This document shows positions 1-12,361 of a DNA stretch of 64,000 bases, one piece after another. The stretch covers positions 9,796,001 through 9,860,000 of the forward strand of contig NC_135250.1 in assembly GCF_964204865.1 (NCBI RefSeq), read 5' to 3'. The notes beneath the pieces were generated by a model. That model was not told where the DNA came from, did not search any database, and worked only from the letters and a program-made list of their open reading frames with translations. The DNA comes from Styela clava (Eukaryota; Chordata; Ascidiacea; Stolidobranchia; Styelidae). The stretch's first letter is position 1, and every line of letters starts with the position of its first letter. The translations under genes were made by a program, and so were the position numbers.

Positions 1-306
1 GATGTATTGCTCGAAGGGCTATCTCCAAAATTCGCATTATCGATTATGACGTAATCAGCAATGACGCCACTAAGCAAGCCAAAAACAACCCTATTAAAAC
101 CGCCTCATATTTCTGGAACGGGCTATCTCCAAAATTCGCGTTATCGATTATGACGTAATCAGCAATGACGTCACTAAGCACGCCAAGTATAACCCTATTG
201 AAACCGCCTCATATTCCTGAAACATTTAATCTTAACGTATTGCTCGAAAGGCTATCTCCAAAATTCACATTATCGATTATGACGTAATCAGTGATGACGT
301 CACGAA
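1..306. repeat. Three direct copies of a roughly 100-130 bp repeat
   Basis: The phrase GCTATCTCCAAAATTC begins near 19, 122 and 251. Each time it is followed by the same run (TTATCGATTATGACGTAATC) and a CACTAAGC- or CACGAATC-like end. Spacing is about 103 and 129 bases, so the units vary in length. The array is cut by the window start. No coding signal is seen. Confidence 0.85.
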
Positions 307-330
307 TCTTATGCATTCCGCGCCATTGTC

Positions 331-560
331 GCGTTGTATTCAGTGGTGTTTAGTTATATCCAGTTCTGTTCAGTCGTATTCAGTTTTGTTCAGTTGTATT
401 CGGCTGTGTTCAGTTATATCCAGTTGTATTTATTTTCAAGACTTATGCCACGTATCTCGCGCCGTCTATTCAGTGTGTTCGGTAGTATTCAGCTGTGTTC
501 AGTTTTTATATTCAGTTATATTCAGTTGTGTTCAGTTGTATTCAGTCATATTCAGTTTTT
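331..560. repeat. Imperfect short tandem repeat built on TTCAGTTGTATTCAGT
   Basis: About 230 bases consist of degenerate 10-11 base units such as TTCAGTTGTA and TTCAGTCGTA. The repetition opens long reading frames in two registers whose translations are themselves repetitive (FSCVQLYSV-like). These frames should not be read as genes. Confidence 0.85.
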
Positions 561-599
561 GACAACACCCGACATATGGGAACTAAGTTACGCAATTCG

Positions 600-1020
600 T
601 GTTCGGCCAGAAAATGTTTTTTTTTGTTTGTTTTGTAGCTGCAAAACAGATGTAACAGTTGACTTTCTACATCAGTCTGTCATGTTACCTCAGCAGGAAT
701 ATGTTCAAGTCGCGTGTATCTATTTTCAAGGACCATTTGCGAAAAGTCAAGTCAATTGCGAAAAGCCAACTTGGCTCCAGCACGCAGCAGAAAATATTAT
801 AAAAAAAAATGGAAAACTAATAGAAACTCTACTAGAAAATTTATTAAATATAAAAACTTACCTTCGTATTGTATTGTAACCTAAAACACGACAGTTTGTG
901 TTGCTCTAATGCACGTTTGCGCAGTACTCGCGCCGAAATACCACACACTTTATCTAATTACATTCATGTTAGATATAAGCAGAGATACATAAAAGAATAA
1001 TATATTGCACCGTTTACCAA
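600..1020. repeat. Dispersed repeat, copy 1 of a direct pair
   Basis: This stretch matches 3,215-3,620 in the same orientation. Shared landmarks are CATGTTACCTCAGCAGGA versus CATGTTATCTCGGCAGGA, ATTGCGAAAA near the middle, and ACGACAGTTTGTGTTGCTCT versus ACGACAGTTTGCGTTGCTCT near the end. Both copies hold short open frames, but indels between the copies break the frame, so coding is unlikely. The family was not recognised. Confidence 0.7.
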
Positions 1021-3214
1021 AGAAATATATCCCACATCACAACTGAGAACTGCAGATATTACAAGCTTAAACTTTGGCGTGGAAAGCAAGGTTGTTTTTG
1101 CAATTAAATGTCGGCAAGGGCAGTGACAATTTTTCTTGCCGCCAAGGGCGAGTTTCTGGTAATGGTGCCCCTTATACTTAACTTTAAAAATAATTCGGGA
1201 GATAAACATATTCTAGATGTTAAAACTGACAGACAGTTTGAATTGTGCGTACTTGTCTAGTCTGTCATAGCCAGATCTCACGAAATATTTTGCATAAAAC
1301 TGCCGGTAACGCACAACTAGCGGTGCGCATAGGTGACAATGTTGTTTAGGTGACAATATCGTTACCATTTTCAATCCCTAGTTATATTACCTAGATTCTA
1401 GAATATTAGATAAAAGTTTTTGTTATGCCCCGTGTTGAACACCAATACCCTAAAATCAAAACGTGTTACATATTTTATAATTCATTAACTGCCCTTAGAA
1501 GTCACATACAGTTTTCTTAAATGTTAAAACTATAAATATTTCAATGACAGATCTGGTAACCCTCTTAGGTGCTCTGCGTCATGATGCAAATTTTAAAACG
1601 TCTAGACAAAATCATGTAAATGAAAGAAATTGAGGGGGAAAGTAATTAAGATTTCATGCACGCAAAGTCAGACGCCTATACTATATTTATCCGTTTCGCA
1701 TTTTCAAGATTAAACCAATAATTATAACAGCACGAATGGGTCATATGTAAAAATAATTATATCTGTTTCATGTCACAGATACCCGATATTATTTAAGCCA
1801 TGCATGGTTAAAATATAACACCGAGACATACATTTAATATTTATTTCGTGTTTGTATGAAGACAGAGCTCGCGTTCATCAAATAAGTATTAATTTACCAA
1901 TCAGAACTCCGACGGTCAATTCCAACGACGACAAATCGAAAAGTGAGTAAATTCTGAAACAATAAGTAAACGCTGTAACAAGTGACTCATTGTGTACTGG
2001 TCCGCATATCTAAACCTTTTGTCCAGGATTTTTATGGCCCAGACCCTATTTGTTGCAAACGTCACGAAATCTTCCAAAACTTACATCTATTCATTAAAAT
2101 GTGACTGTTCAGAAATCATAATAGTAGTAGTGAACAGTGATTTCCCTACTTCCCAAACCCTAAAATTTTAAATACCCCCTTAATTTTAAGGTGTGACACC
2201 ACGGTTCAGTTCCCAACTTTGATATAAAAGTATTTAAATATTCAGAAAGGGGCGTGTATGTTGTCGGATAAATACATTTTTAAAAATCACAATTAGTTTC
2301 AACAGCAAAATATCTACCAATCCCTATATTTGAAAAACACTCCCCTAAAATGAAAAGCTAGGGAGCATACTGGTAGTGAAACACTGTCTATCTTAATAAT
2401 GGAAAATATAACACTTTGTTACAAATAAATCCTAAATGATGAGAGAACAACATTTTTGACAGTATATATTTTAGGTTGCTCAAATTTCTTCTAATGTCTC
2501 GTAATTCCTAATTTCATCAAGATATTCTCGTTCGTGGATTCAATTATCACCACAGAAACACATTACTCGCATGCATTTTTGATATATATATAAGGTTACA
2601 CGAACTGCAGAAACATGACTTTACCACAATAAAGCTCATTAGTATTCAATTCTGTATGTTTGTAAATACAGTCACAGACATAAGATATTTACGATTAATT
2701 AATAATACTGTGGACATATGGCACCCACCTTTTCAACCAGGGTGAACACGTCCACATATTCCTCTCGGTGCACACAATAATGAGGTAATGGTATGTATTG
2801 GTAATATATGTGGACTTAATTTTGATTAAACTGTTCAGCCGTGAAATCTTAAATTTCCTCAGGTGACCTTTCGTCTCTAGTTTGTGTTTGAGTTTAAAAA
2901 TGAGAACTTTGAAGTGCGAAAGAGTAAAAAACTACACGACGAGTCAAAAACAAATACCTCGATAGTTATTTGCGAAGAGGTGATCTACTTGCATGAATAC
3001 TTGGGAACAATTTCAACTGGTATTTTTTCGTTGTTTACGGTCATGTGTGAGCAAACTTCTCTACAGGATAAATTTGCCAAGATTTCTGTTCTATTTCAAC
3101 GACTAGCTTGCATGTATTAACTTATTTATTTATTTGATATTTAGCCTAGAATACTAGAAATTCATAAAATACTGAGACATGGCTATTTGAATCTAACGAA
3201 AATGGCAAAAATAT
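1021..3214. other. Gene-free AT-rich stretch
   Basis: I found no open frame with family resemblance, no convincing exon flanked by splice signals and no inverted-repeat pair. A frame of 78 codons at 2,884-3,120 is Lys/Glu-rich and resembles nothing I know. Confidence 0.5.
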
Positions 3215-3620
3215 TTTTGCTGTTCTGTAGCTGTAAACGAAAGTAGCAGGTGACCCTTTAACATTTGTCTGCCATGTTATCTCGGCAGGAACACGTCGAA
3301 TTCGTGTGTCGTGCAATCTATTTACAAAAACCATTTAGAAAATTGCGAAAAACCAAATTAACGGCTAATGAATGCGCCAAAAATTTATATACAGAAAAAG
3401 AAACTAGTGGAAATTCGCAGAAGAAAAAATTAATTAAACATAATATTGAAAATTTTCATTCATTTTAAATATCTACCCCAAATACACGACAGTTTGCGTT
3501 GCTCTAATGTATGTTGACGCAAAACTCACGTCAAAACCTTACTTTATATAATTACATTTGTTAGACGTAAACCCAGATGTATGAAAAGAAAAAAAATGAA
3601 GAGATATATATTTCACAGTT
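3215..3620. repeat. Dispersed repeat, copy 2 of a direct pair
   Basis: Second copy of the repeat at 600-1,020, about 2.6 kb away in the same orientation. It is diverged by many substitutions and small indels, so the pair is old. No target-site duplication could be defined. Confidence 0.7.
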
Positions 3621-6084
3621 TCTACTGAAATGTATTCAATAACACAAATGAGTGCTGTGACTTTGGAGCTTCCAGTAAGTTTTTTGTTGCAATATTTGAC
3701 TACTTATCTTATGACATTACTTGTTTATTTGTCTGTTTTATTAGCCTAACTCAGTATCCAAGTAGTTGAAGAGAGTTTATGGTCATGTCAAACTCTTGAG
3801 CATTTTGAGAGTTAGAGGAACAGGTGTTCCTGGGAGCTGAGGACGCTCAAAAAATTTATCATATAAATCCTATAAAAAAAAGCTGATATGGCATACTGTG
3901 CGGAATTGTAAAATGATCCCCAATATAAATTACTGTTAAATTAGAGTTTGCATTTGTTTTTTCCCGGGTTTAAATTTTTTTCTTGTTACTTTGTTACTCA
4001 GACGCTGATAAAACCAGCTCACAATTTGGCATACAGATCATATCGTTTTTGAATTTTAGGTATAAAGATCTCTGAATATTTGAAGTAACAATCTAATTTC
4101 GAAAAAAGACATCTCCGAAAAAATGTACTTGAGAGCGAATCGAAAGAAGACTATGGTCATACTTATGGTAAGATGATAACTGATCTAGGTTGATTTTTTT
4201 TGAGGTTACTTAACTTGATGTATCGCGTAAGAAAAATCAAAGACACAATTTATTGTCTTGAAACTTCGTTTTTTTTTGGCAAAATTGCAATTGTAGAATA
4301 TATATCATTTCACATGCTTGCTCGGCTTTCAAATAATAATATTTTAGTTTGTATTCGCCGATTTAGATTTGAAATTACAACGTACCAATCGCTAAATACG
4401 CTATTAAAGCATAACTCTCGTAAATATTAACAAAATAAACGTTGTTAACACATTCGGAGGGTATGCTTCTCTCTCGCACGCGCATTATCAGGTTTGTCCA
4501 TAGGACATATTTTTCTGTCCCATCCCATCCTATAGGATTCCCATTGGAAAACAATTCAATAAAAATTGTTAAATTTAGGTTTAGCGTCTACTAAAAAGAA
4601 CTACGTGCACGAAGAGACACGCAAAACAACAACATTTACTGACATTGTTAACTTTAAATTTATAACTATTATACATGTGTCCATTAGCCTCTTCACGAAG
4701 TATAACGTTAATGATGAATATATTTTGCTCATTATAACTAACAAGAGAGCTATGCTCAAATATGTGGACACGAAGTCTATAACGAAATGTTTTACTATCA
4801 TTTCCCCGGAAATCATACTGTATTTCGTGTTCAATGGGAAATATAATAGTGTGCTGTCTCATCACATGGGACGTTTCCCATGGACAAGCCTGTCAATTAC
4901 CCTATCGCTTTGGTACCTCGCTGGTGGGTACTCATTTCTATCTCCACAATTCGTTAAATATTATTATGGAAACACTAATAGCACAACATAATATTACTGT
5001 AGCGAAGGTTAGATCTTGACACTAAAGTTTTTGTAAAATTTTACTTTTATGGACTTATCATATAACTAAGTAGCCAGAGTGAGTAAACGAGAATGGTTTT
5101 CTATATTTCTAATTCTTACGTTCAAAAGAACTGAAATTTTGTGAAAAAGGGACAGTAGCCATAAATTTCATATTCATATAAAATTCATATTCGAAATTTG
5201 CTTGAAGTAAGCGATAAATAAAATCAATTCCCAGTATTTTTTCTTTTGAGAGAAAATTACCCCTTTTGCCTAACAGCACAAAAACAAGCGCTAGAATGAT
5301 AGCTTTTATAATTTAATGAGCAAAACGATCTTATTAAAAGGTTTATTTTAATTCCACACAGTTCATCGTGGTTTTTAATTATATTAAACAAAATAAATTA
5401 TTAAACTCGTGCATTATTTCCAATGTTGGGCAATGTAGTATACTGTATATATTTACCACTGTCATAAAAGTGCTAAATTTAGACAGAATTTGAATAAATG
5501 ATTTCTATTGAATATTTTGTTTTAAAAAGGCATTATATAATGGTTATGCGGCAGCATTTTCTGGAAACAATCGTACGTCATCTTTAATTTTCAACAAAAT
5601 TGAATGCCTCTCATTCGTTAAATGCAGCCTATGATGCTCGCGATTACAAATATCAAATCAGCCAAACAAGTTTTATCCCACTGAATCCAATTGAATACTT
5701 ACCACGAAAACTTAGTGGTATGCTTTTTCACTTCTGTTGAAAACCTAACGGTCTTACCTAACCTAATTCTTATTCAGTTATTACACCTCAATTTTATGTG
5801 GAATGATGTAATATCCTTATGTAACTGATGATACAAGTACATTGTACACTTCAAAAGCGATATGCATTTTTCTATTTATTCAACATTGTTTGATAAATCA
5901 TATAATCATTCTAAATTAAGTCATATACTTTTGTATTTAGGTCTGCCTTATAAAAGCAACATTGATGGATAATATACTTGGTTGCGCAGAGGCCCATCGA
6001 CGTGGAGAAACTTCTGTAACTTTGTAAGTAAATCTATTCTGCTATTTATTATTTTATCCAGGGATCCATTTATTATATGGGTTG
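3621..6084. other. Gene-free stretch with one dispersed-repeat fragment
   Basis: Near 4,739-4,785 there is a fragment (CAAGAGAGCTATGCTCAAAT then a GGACACG motif) of a repeat family that recurs near 46.8, 48.0 and 28.5 kb. The open frames around 4,566-4,991 overlap this repeat on both strands and have no family resemblance. Nothing else could be supported. Confidence 0.5.
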
Positions 6085-6932
6085 GGTTGCGTTGTGGGTG
6101 GCAACGACCCTCTCGTGTTATAATTAAAAACCTTTTTGAACGAGTGGGTCAAAAATTTAACTTTTGTTATATGGAAAAGAATTCCGTGAGCCATACATGT
6201 TTAATCAATGTCGACATCAATGAGAAAGTAACTTCTGCATCTTCTCCGCAATTTTATAAACTTAGAGGTGTGTTGCGCGTTTACACATGGAATATCATAT
6301 CTGGACCGAGGCGATTTCTGGTACTCGATTTATTGAAGTTCAAAAACACACTTTTGCATGTATATGAATAACCGAAAAACATTTATGATGCAATGTCTTA
6401 TTTGTTTCGGAAAAGTACAGAAGAGTTTTCCACTCGTGGAGAATTATATTTGTGCACCTCCGACGTAGGGAGAAACAAACCGATCAATTGTATTGTTATG
6501 TCATAGCGATGTAATGCCGACAGGTCGTTCAAATGGGAGGTTCGAAAATTACCATAGCACGACAGGGAAATTCTCTGGCAGCGGCTTTAACACAATCTCC
6601 ACAAAAGTCATATTTTTCAGCCGGTTCTGTTACAAACAGAACATTGACAGTAACCAGTAATGCTAACCGGTTCGCTGATCTCATTGAATTCCGTGAGACG
6701 ATTCTATAGAACCGGTTCGAATCGGCTGAATCCAACCACTGCTTTTATCGAATATACATTACAATGAATGTAATCGTGACTGTCGGTACGATATTGTAGC
6801 TCACTAGTTGGCAGATATTATCGAGACCAGTTTTATTATTAATTTTTATTACTTGAATGTTAGTACTTTTTTTTATTAATTCATGGCTTAGCGTCACTAT
6901 GTGACCTGCGGATCAGTGGTTCGCCATCCCTG
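6085..6932. mobile_element. Decayed hAT-like element, relative of the 19.5 kb element
   Basis: The right end, GGTTCGCCATCCCTG at 6,918-6,932, is identical to the right terminus of the intact element at 19,526-20,334. Interior landmarks also match: ACCTTTTTGAACGAGTGGGT near the left, a TATATGAAT then CCGAAAAAC segment near 6,365, and TTTTATTAATT near the right end. The left inverted repeat is lost, so the left boundary is approximate and no target-site duplication was found. The 129-codon open frame inside it is read as repeat, not gene. Confidence 0.6.
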
Positions 6933-7089
6933 ACTTAGAAGTAAGTAATGCCCGCTTTAGACTTGGCAATGTTAGCGTGAAAATGGTGAGAGTTTACCAT
7001 CCTATTCGTCATAGAGTGAAGCCTATAAGGTGGATCCGTCTCATAATGAACCCCGTCCGTCGGTCCGATTTGCATTACAGACTCTGTAA

Positions 7090-7205
7090 CAGATGTACCG
7101 ATACCACTTTTGTCGCCGATACCGATGCGATACCAACTAAAAACGCAGATACCGATACGCCGATATTGCAAAACGGCCGATATTCCAATACCGATACTAT
7201 TAAGT
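7090..7205. repeat. GATACCGATAC-rich degenerate repeat
   Basis: Many overlapping GATACC, CGATACC and CCGATATT words occur in about 110 bases. The same word set recurs at 9,720-9,805 and more weakly near 42.3 and 50.6 kb. Such blocks are common subterminal parts of hAT-type elements; that assignment is an inference. Confidence 0.55.
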
Positions 7206-7832
7206 GTGAAGGGCAGACGGGTTAAAACACTAGTCTTTGAGCATTGTTCATAGTGCACATTATTTCAGATTGAAAAAGGCATATAATACATCCTAAGAAA
7301 TTGAAGTTTGGGATACGTTGCGTTAATTAATTTAGATGCATTGTGTACTGAAGCTAGTAAGCTCGATGTTCAATTAGAAAACTCATAGGCAGCAGGGATG
7401 TCCAATTCGGATTTAATATTGATAACGCGACCTTCGAATATCGTTTTTCGTGTTTATAAGAATATCGGATATCGCCCACACATCGTAGCGCCGCCGTCCA
7501 CGTTTTAATTGAAAACATTTCACATGTATTTTGTTTTGTGTTTTATCGTAATCGTGCATCGCGACAATAAATTACAGCCGACATGAAAGGATTTCAATCA
7601 GCGCTGGCTGAAAATACATATAACACGTGGAGGATGTTTCTGATTTTAATATTTCATAATATGTTACAAATATTATCCTATATTTCGAGATAGTCTGGGC
7701 GGCCACAGCAATAAATCTATGAGGAAATTGCTTTGTTAAACAAAATTGAAATTAATGGAATCACAACGTTTAATACCTGTGAAGAGAGATAATGATGTCG
7801 AAATTTAGCTTAACGATGTCGATGGACTAAAT

Positions 7833-8919
7833 CAGTGGTTCCCAACCTTTCTACCCTGGCGAACAGGTAAAATAAGATTAAATGTACTCGCGGCAAAAAA
7901 TTGAAATGGCCGGAACAGAAAAGAATAACATGTATTTGCGTAATATAATGCAATGTCGGGCACTCAATATGCTTCTAGGTGAAAAAGCACACTTAAGAAC
8001 ATTTCACACGGAGAAAAACTATCAAATAGTGCCGACCAAAAATTAAAAATGGGTGAAGCATAAAATAACACCATATATTTGCGTAATGAAATGCAGTGCT
8101 GGACACTCATAATGCGTAAGAAACTCACGCATAAAATATCTCATATTAAAAACATGCACAATTGCTGCTGTTTCGTTTCCAATATAGGATTGCAAACGAG
8201 GCCTCAAAGAAGTTTTTGCAACACGTAGCTCTGCAGCAGCGTGCAGTCAATTTCTTCGTTATCATCTAAAATTGTAATAAGTAATTCTATTTTAATCTGG
8301 ACTTTAAATTAGAATCGCCAATTTAATCAAGTCTTTTCTTTTTCATTCATCATATTAATCCCTCTGCAGTTGATCGAAACGAATTTGCATTACAATGACA
8401 AAGTGGTCGATAACTTGGCAACATGCTCAAAATCCTACTGTGTCTGGAAATGATCTCCGCGGCCCATGCTTTTATGGGCGGTTGACCACCTGTGGGGTCG
8501 CAACAAGTTCATATCTTACTGGAATATTACACTGTTCTCGACTGTTTTCTGGTTTAAACAAGGAGATATGCATTACCTTTTATATGGATGGTCATATTAA
8601 TCAAGAAAAGCACGCGTGCCGATTTTTAGGCTTCTTAATTTTGCGAGATTTGATGGAGCGCATTCGCGATAAATCGGAGCCGAAAAAGCGAAAAATGTGA
8701 ATGATCGGCGCCAAGATGTTGCGTAAGATGGCGCCAACATGTCGCGGGAGACGTCGCAATATGACGGAGGAAGAGAATTGCGTAATGAGCCAACGCAACT
8801 TTGTCCACGGTAAAGCGATTGAGACGGCATAAAAACAACAAAACAACGAAATTTCTCGCGGACCGGCAACAAGCTTCGCGGACGGTACCGGTTCGCGGAT
8901 CGGTGGTTGGAAACCACTG
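7833..8919. mobile_element. hAT-type non-autonomous element, 1,087 bp, with target-site duplication
   Basis: The termini are CAGTGGTTCCCAACC on the left and GGTTGGAAACCACTG on the right. As inverted repeats they match over 15 bases with one mismatch. The 8-base direct repeat GACTAAAT flanks it at 7,825-7,832 and 8,920-8,927. An 8-base duplication with CAG...CTG ends is typical of hAT transposition. Internal frames are short and show no transposase motif, so it depended on an enzyme made elsewhere. A segment near 8,735-8,840 is shared, inverted, with the elements at 56-62 kb. Confidence 0.85.
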
Positions 8920-8927
8920 GACTAAAT

Positions 8928-10329
8928 GACACTCGCGCTTGGCTATAAACAGACAGAATTTATAACTGTGACAAAAAGTGCGTATGCTGTTAATAAAGAC
9001 TTCGATTCTACTCTATGATTTAAAACTGGGAGCTTAGTTGCTCTTATTTCTGTGCTTTCAGTTAACACCACAATTTATGGATATAATTACTGTAATGCTT
9101 ATTAAGTCTCTTTTCTTAGAAGCAAGAAAATCACAATTTTATTTATATCACACATGCCTTATGACTGCTTTACAATATTAACATTATCAAAGCCGAATTT
9201 CTTTGTTACTGGATTTTAAAAAGGTGAATAGTATTTATGTGGCGGATTTTACAATGTATTCGGAATTTCAGTATTGAAAATATTTTTTAGAATGTATTCG
9301 AAATAGTCGAGAGGTATGAATATCCATGCTCTTAAGCTTTGGCTACAAGAGTGGTAAAACAAATGAATTTTTAGCCTACTTATCCTATCAAATTGATACA
9401 TTGAGTCACGTGAGCAAGATTTTGTCCCAAATTCCACTAATATTCGATTGATATATTTTTTCATAATTACTATGTAATATTAAAAGGTCAATATAAAAAT
9501 ATGGCAGTAAAATAGCCAAATTAGATGAGCGTTTGGCTGATAAATAACTAAGAACAGGTCAGAATCCTATTCCCGTTTCTACTCGCGGGGGTGTGAACGT
9601 GCATGGCTCATAGTCAACGATTCCTTCAAGCAAAAAATAATTTAAACATCAGATTTCCAACTTATTTTTTAGAACATTCTAGAATCTAGATCATATCAAA
9701 AAGGTGAATATATCGGAAATATCGGTCTTCATTTAGCCGATACAATACCGATACCGAAAATTTGGCCGATATTGCAGATACCGATACCGATACATCTCTA
9801 TCACAGAGATGAAAATAGTCAATTGATCATCAGTTAATTGTTGCAGATGCTTGAACGATTGAAAACCGTCCAGCCCAGGGGGGAATGTGGTATGACGCTT
9901 ACTCGCGTTTTTCGCTCCGAAGAAAGCCAAACACAACTGTTATATAACAATCAATATCCTAAAGAAGTTCCACATAGACTTATTTCGCTGTCGAGGTCAT
10001 CTGGGAACGCAATTTCAGTAGTTGAGGAAGGATCAGTAGTTAGCTAAAAAAATGTCAGCTTATCAGTGAATCGCTCACTAATAGAACAAAATAGCGATAA
10101 AAAAGACGTCGACGGTATTGAAAGCACGAAAAATATGACGCAGAGTTTTTTTTTAAATTTGGAAATTATATGGCGACAGTGGTAAATCATCCTAGTAGAA
10201 ATAGAAATAAAACGCGCAAATTTAAACTAAAAATTGTAATCAATCTGAGTTCCAGTCGCCAGGTTTCGTGTCGTACAACGTCTAACGTACGATTTCTATT
10301 TAATGCCTTCATGCATATTGATAAGATGA
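8928..10329. other. Gene-free stretch containing a GATACC-rich block
   Basis: Position 9,720-9,805 carries dense CCGATACCGATAC words ending in ACATCTCTATC, which looks like one end of another hAT-like element with no recognised partner. Open frames at 9,838-10,047 and on the opposite strand have no family resemblance. Nothing else could be supported. Confidence 0.45.
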
Positions 10330-10331
10330 TA

Positions 10332-11305
10332 GGGGAAGGTGGGACACGTTGGGACATGGGGCACAGTGAAAAATCAGCTCTCACACTAATACTATATTCG
10401 GAATCCGGTCCGCGGTTTGATGTTTCAATCCGCCTTTCGGTGAGTTACAACGTCCCCGCAAACGGACAGCGGACGGGTAAAGCGACGCAAGCTAGGAGGT
10501 GAAATTGGTTTTGGGGGGTTGAAACTAAAATTTCACCGTTCCAGTTTTTCTTTTTTCTAACTTAGCCTTTTCAACGTGACAAACCACCGTCTGATATATT
10601 TCAGCTATAGTCCACTGTGAAATATTTATAACGTTGTCGAGTGGATGTGCCTTCCTAATTTCGCCGTGGGATGATCTGAAGATATTTGTTTCTTATGGGG
10701 AACAATGGACCGGGGTTCAGTGGGACATGCCCTACATGGCACAATTCGACAGTGTTTGATACAACAAGTGCTTAGAGACCTAGAGATGCGTTATATTTTT
10801 ATGTAACTTTATGGTATCTTTCGACTCATGGTCCAATATGAAATATAATCGAGAATCAAAAATATTTCCAGATTCAGATTCGGATTAGAAAATAATTTAA
10901 TTTGTAAGCGAATTTTTTGGTGAAATATCTGAAATATTTCGGTTGAACATTGATTTTAAAAATCTTAAATCTTCAAATTTGAGGTCTCCCTGTTCTTTAG
11001 ACGATTATGCTGATTGATTGCTTATTTTTAAGGGCATACTTCGTTGAATTTTAACAGAATGACCCATTGTGCCCCAGGGTCTGTCCGAATGTGCCCCACA
11101 CGTGGGGTACAGTGGAACACTTGACAAACGTTTTTCAAAGCATTTTGGTGGTAAGATGTGTGTCGCAAGGGAATTTCTTAGTCGCTGAATAAAAACTACA
11201 TTTACCCCTCTCTGCATTAATCCCGCAAAGTCATATGAATGTGCAGAATAAAGGACTCAAAATATGAAAAAGAAAAAAAGTGTCCCAACCTTCCCCACTT
11301 TCCCC
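10332..11305. mobile_element. Inverted-repeat DNA element (about 974 bp) flanked by TA
   Basis: The left end GGGGAAGGTGGGACACGTTG mirrors the right end, which reads CCAACCTTCCCCACTTTCCCC on this strand. The inverted repeat of about 25 bases is imperfect. A TA dinucleotide lies immediately outside both ends (10,330-10,331 and 11,306-11,307). Subterminal GGGGCACA and TGGGACA words recur inside. Low-complexity ends of this kind with TA targets are found in several DNA transposon superfamilies, so the family is left open. No transposase frame is present. Confidence 0.65.
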
Positions 11306-11985
11306 TACATATTAACACCTCCAAATTTGGTTAAATTACATTAGGCAACTATGACTCACACCAGATCAAACAACAATAGCGTATAATATATACCCTGTCC
11401 CGGAATCAAAGTTCAGTGTAAAAGGTTAACCGTGATGTGATTTACAAAAGCTAGTCTGTTACTCAGGAACATTTATCGTTAACATGGATTTTCAATTTGT
11501 CTCCAGAGAAGCTTCAATTTAGATGCAATAATTGAAAACGGCCAGCGATTTTAAATTGGGCAGTCAGTTCCAAAAATCCAATTGGCGAAAATTTTCGCAA
11601 CATGAGCATCAAAATTCTTCGGCTCGTAAAAATTGTATTGAATGCAGGGATCAATGACCGAACCGCAAAGCCTTCTCACATGGTATACACGCCATTGTCT
11701 AAGTAGAATGCGGTTGGTTTGATCGACAGACATCGTAGAATAATTGCTCCGTGTCTGTAGGCAGCTATATGTAAATAGTATGGTTTATTCATTTCAAGGG
11801 TGGACTTTTCGATGACCCATTTGAAAATATTCATTTATTACGTTATTATAAGTATATATTACCATTGTTATAATTTAATATTTTATATTTATATATGTAT
11901 ATATATAAATAATGTAAAAATAATTCAATCAAAATTGACTTGAGCTTGCTATTCCTGTAACATAACTATTTTATTTATTATGCAG

Positions 11986-12361
11986 AAACTCCTTCATTGA
12001 AAGACACGATTGCCGAGTTATGATGAATTCTTTCAATTGTTCAAGTTTTGCTCCGTTCCAGACTATTGTTTATTGGTGCAAAAATCTTTCACCACCGATG
12101 TTTTCCACTGTTCAATGTGCGAAAGTTTGCATGGATCCCATCACGAAAAAAATATTGATTGGACCGGGAATCGAAGTCTACAAGCCTATAGCGATAGAAA
12201 TGATGAGACGTTTCGACTCTGCACTCTCTCCTCGTCCGCTTTCTGTACCAATAGCCGTAACTTGCATTTGCGCAAAAGATATGGCGGACTCTGTGATCGG
12301 ATACTCAAAAAAACGCTTGAGAAAGGATAAAATTATAATAAACTGCTTAAATGAAGAATAG
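11986..12361 (+). CDS. Terminal exon of a possible IL-17-like secreted cytokine
   Basis: A clear acceptor (TTTATTTATTATGCAG) precedes an open frame of 124 codons ending in TAG at 12,361. It enters with one base completing a split codon. The translation has eight cysteines. The arrangement QCAKVCMD, then about 20 residues to a KPIAIEMMRRF strand, then LSVPIAVTCICAK resembles the C-terminal half of the IL-17 family: an A-C-x-x-x-C region, an S/KPI...LRR strand and a final CxC hairpin. An AATAAA signal follows almost directly after the stop codon. The 5' exon or exons, which should carry the signal peptide, were not found. Members of this family are secreted disulfide-linked dimers acting on IL-17 receptors. 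Similarity is by eye only. An unrelated Cys-rich secreted protein is the main alternative. Confidence 0.5.

Noticed and set aside
334..879. 181-codon open frame at the left edge
   Set aside because: Its first half is the TTCAGT tandem repeat read in frame, and its second half lies in a dispersed repeat whose other copy has frame-breaking indels.
4566..4991. 141-codon open frame with overlapping frames on the other strand
   Set aside because: It overlaps a dispersed-repeat fragment, no family resemblance is seen, and there is no splice or initiation context.
5982..6371. 129-codon open frame
   Set aside because: It runs into a decayed hAT-like element also found at 19.5 kb, and the translation is not transposase-like.
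6700..6760. GGTTCGAATC box suggesting a tRNA gene
   Set aside because: No cloverleaf arms or A box fit. The sequence belongs to the subterminal part of the hAT relic.
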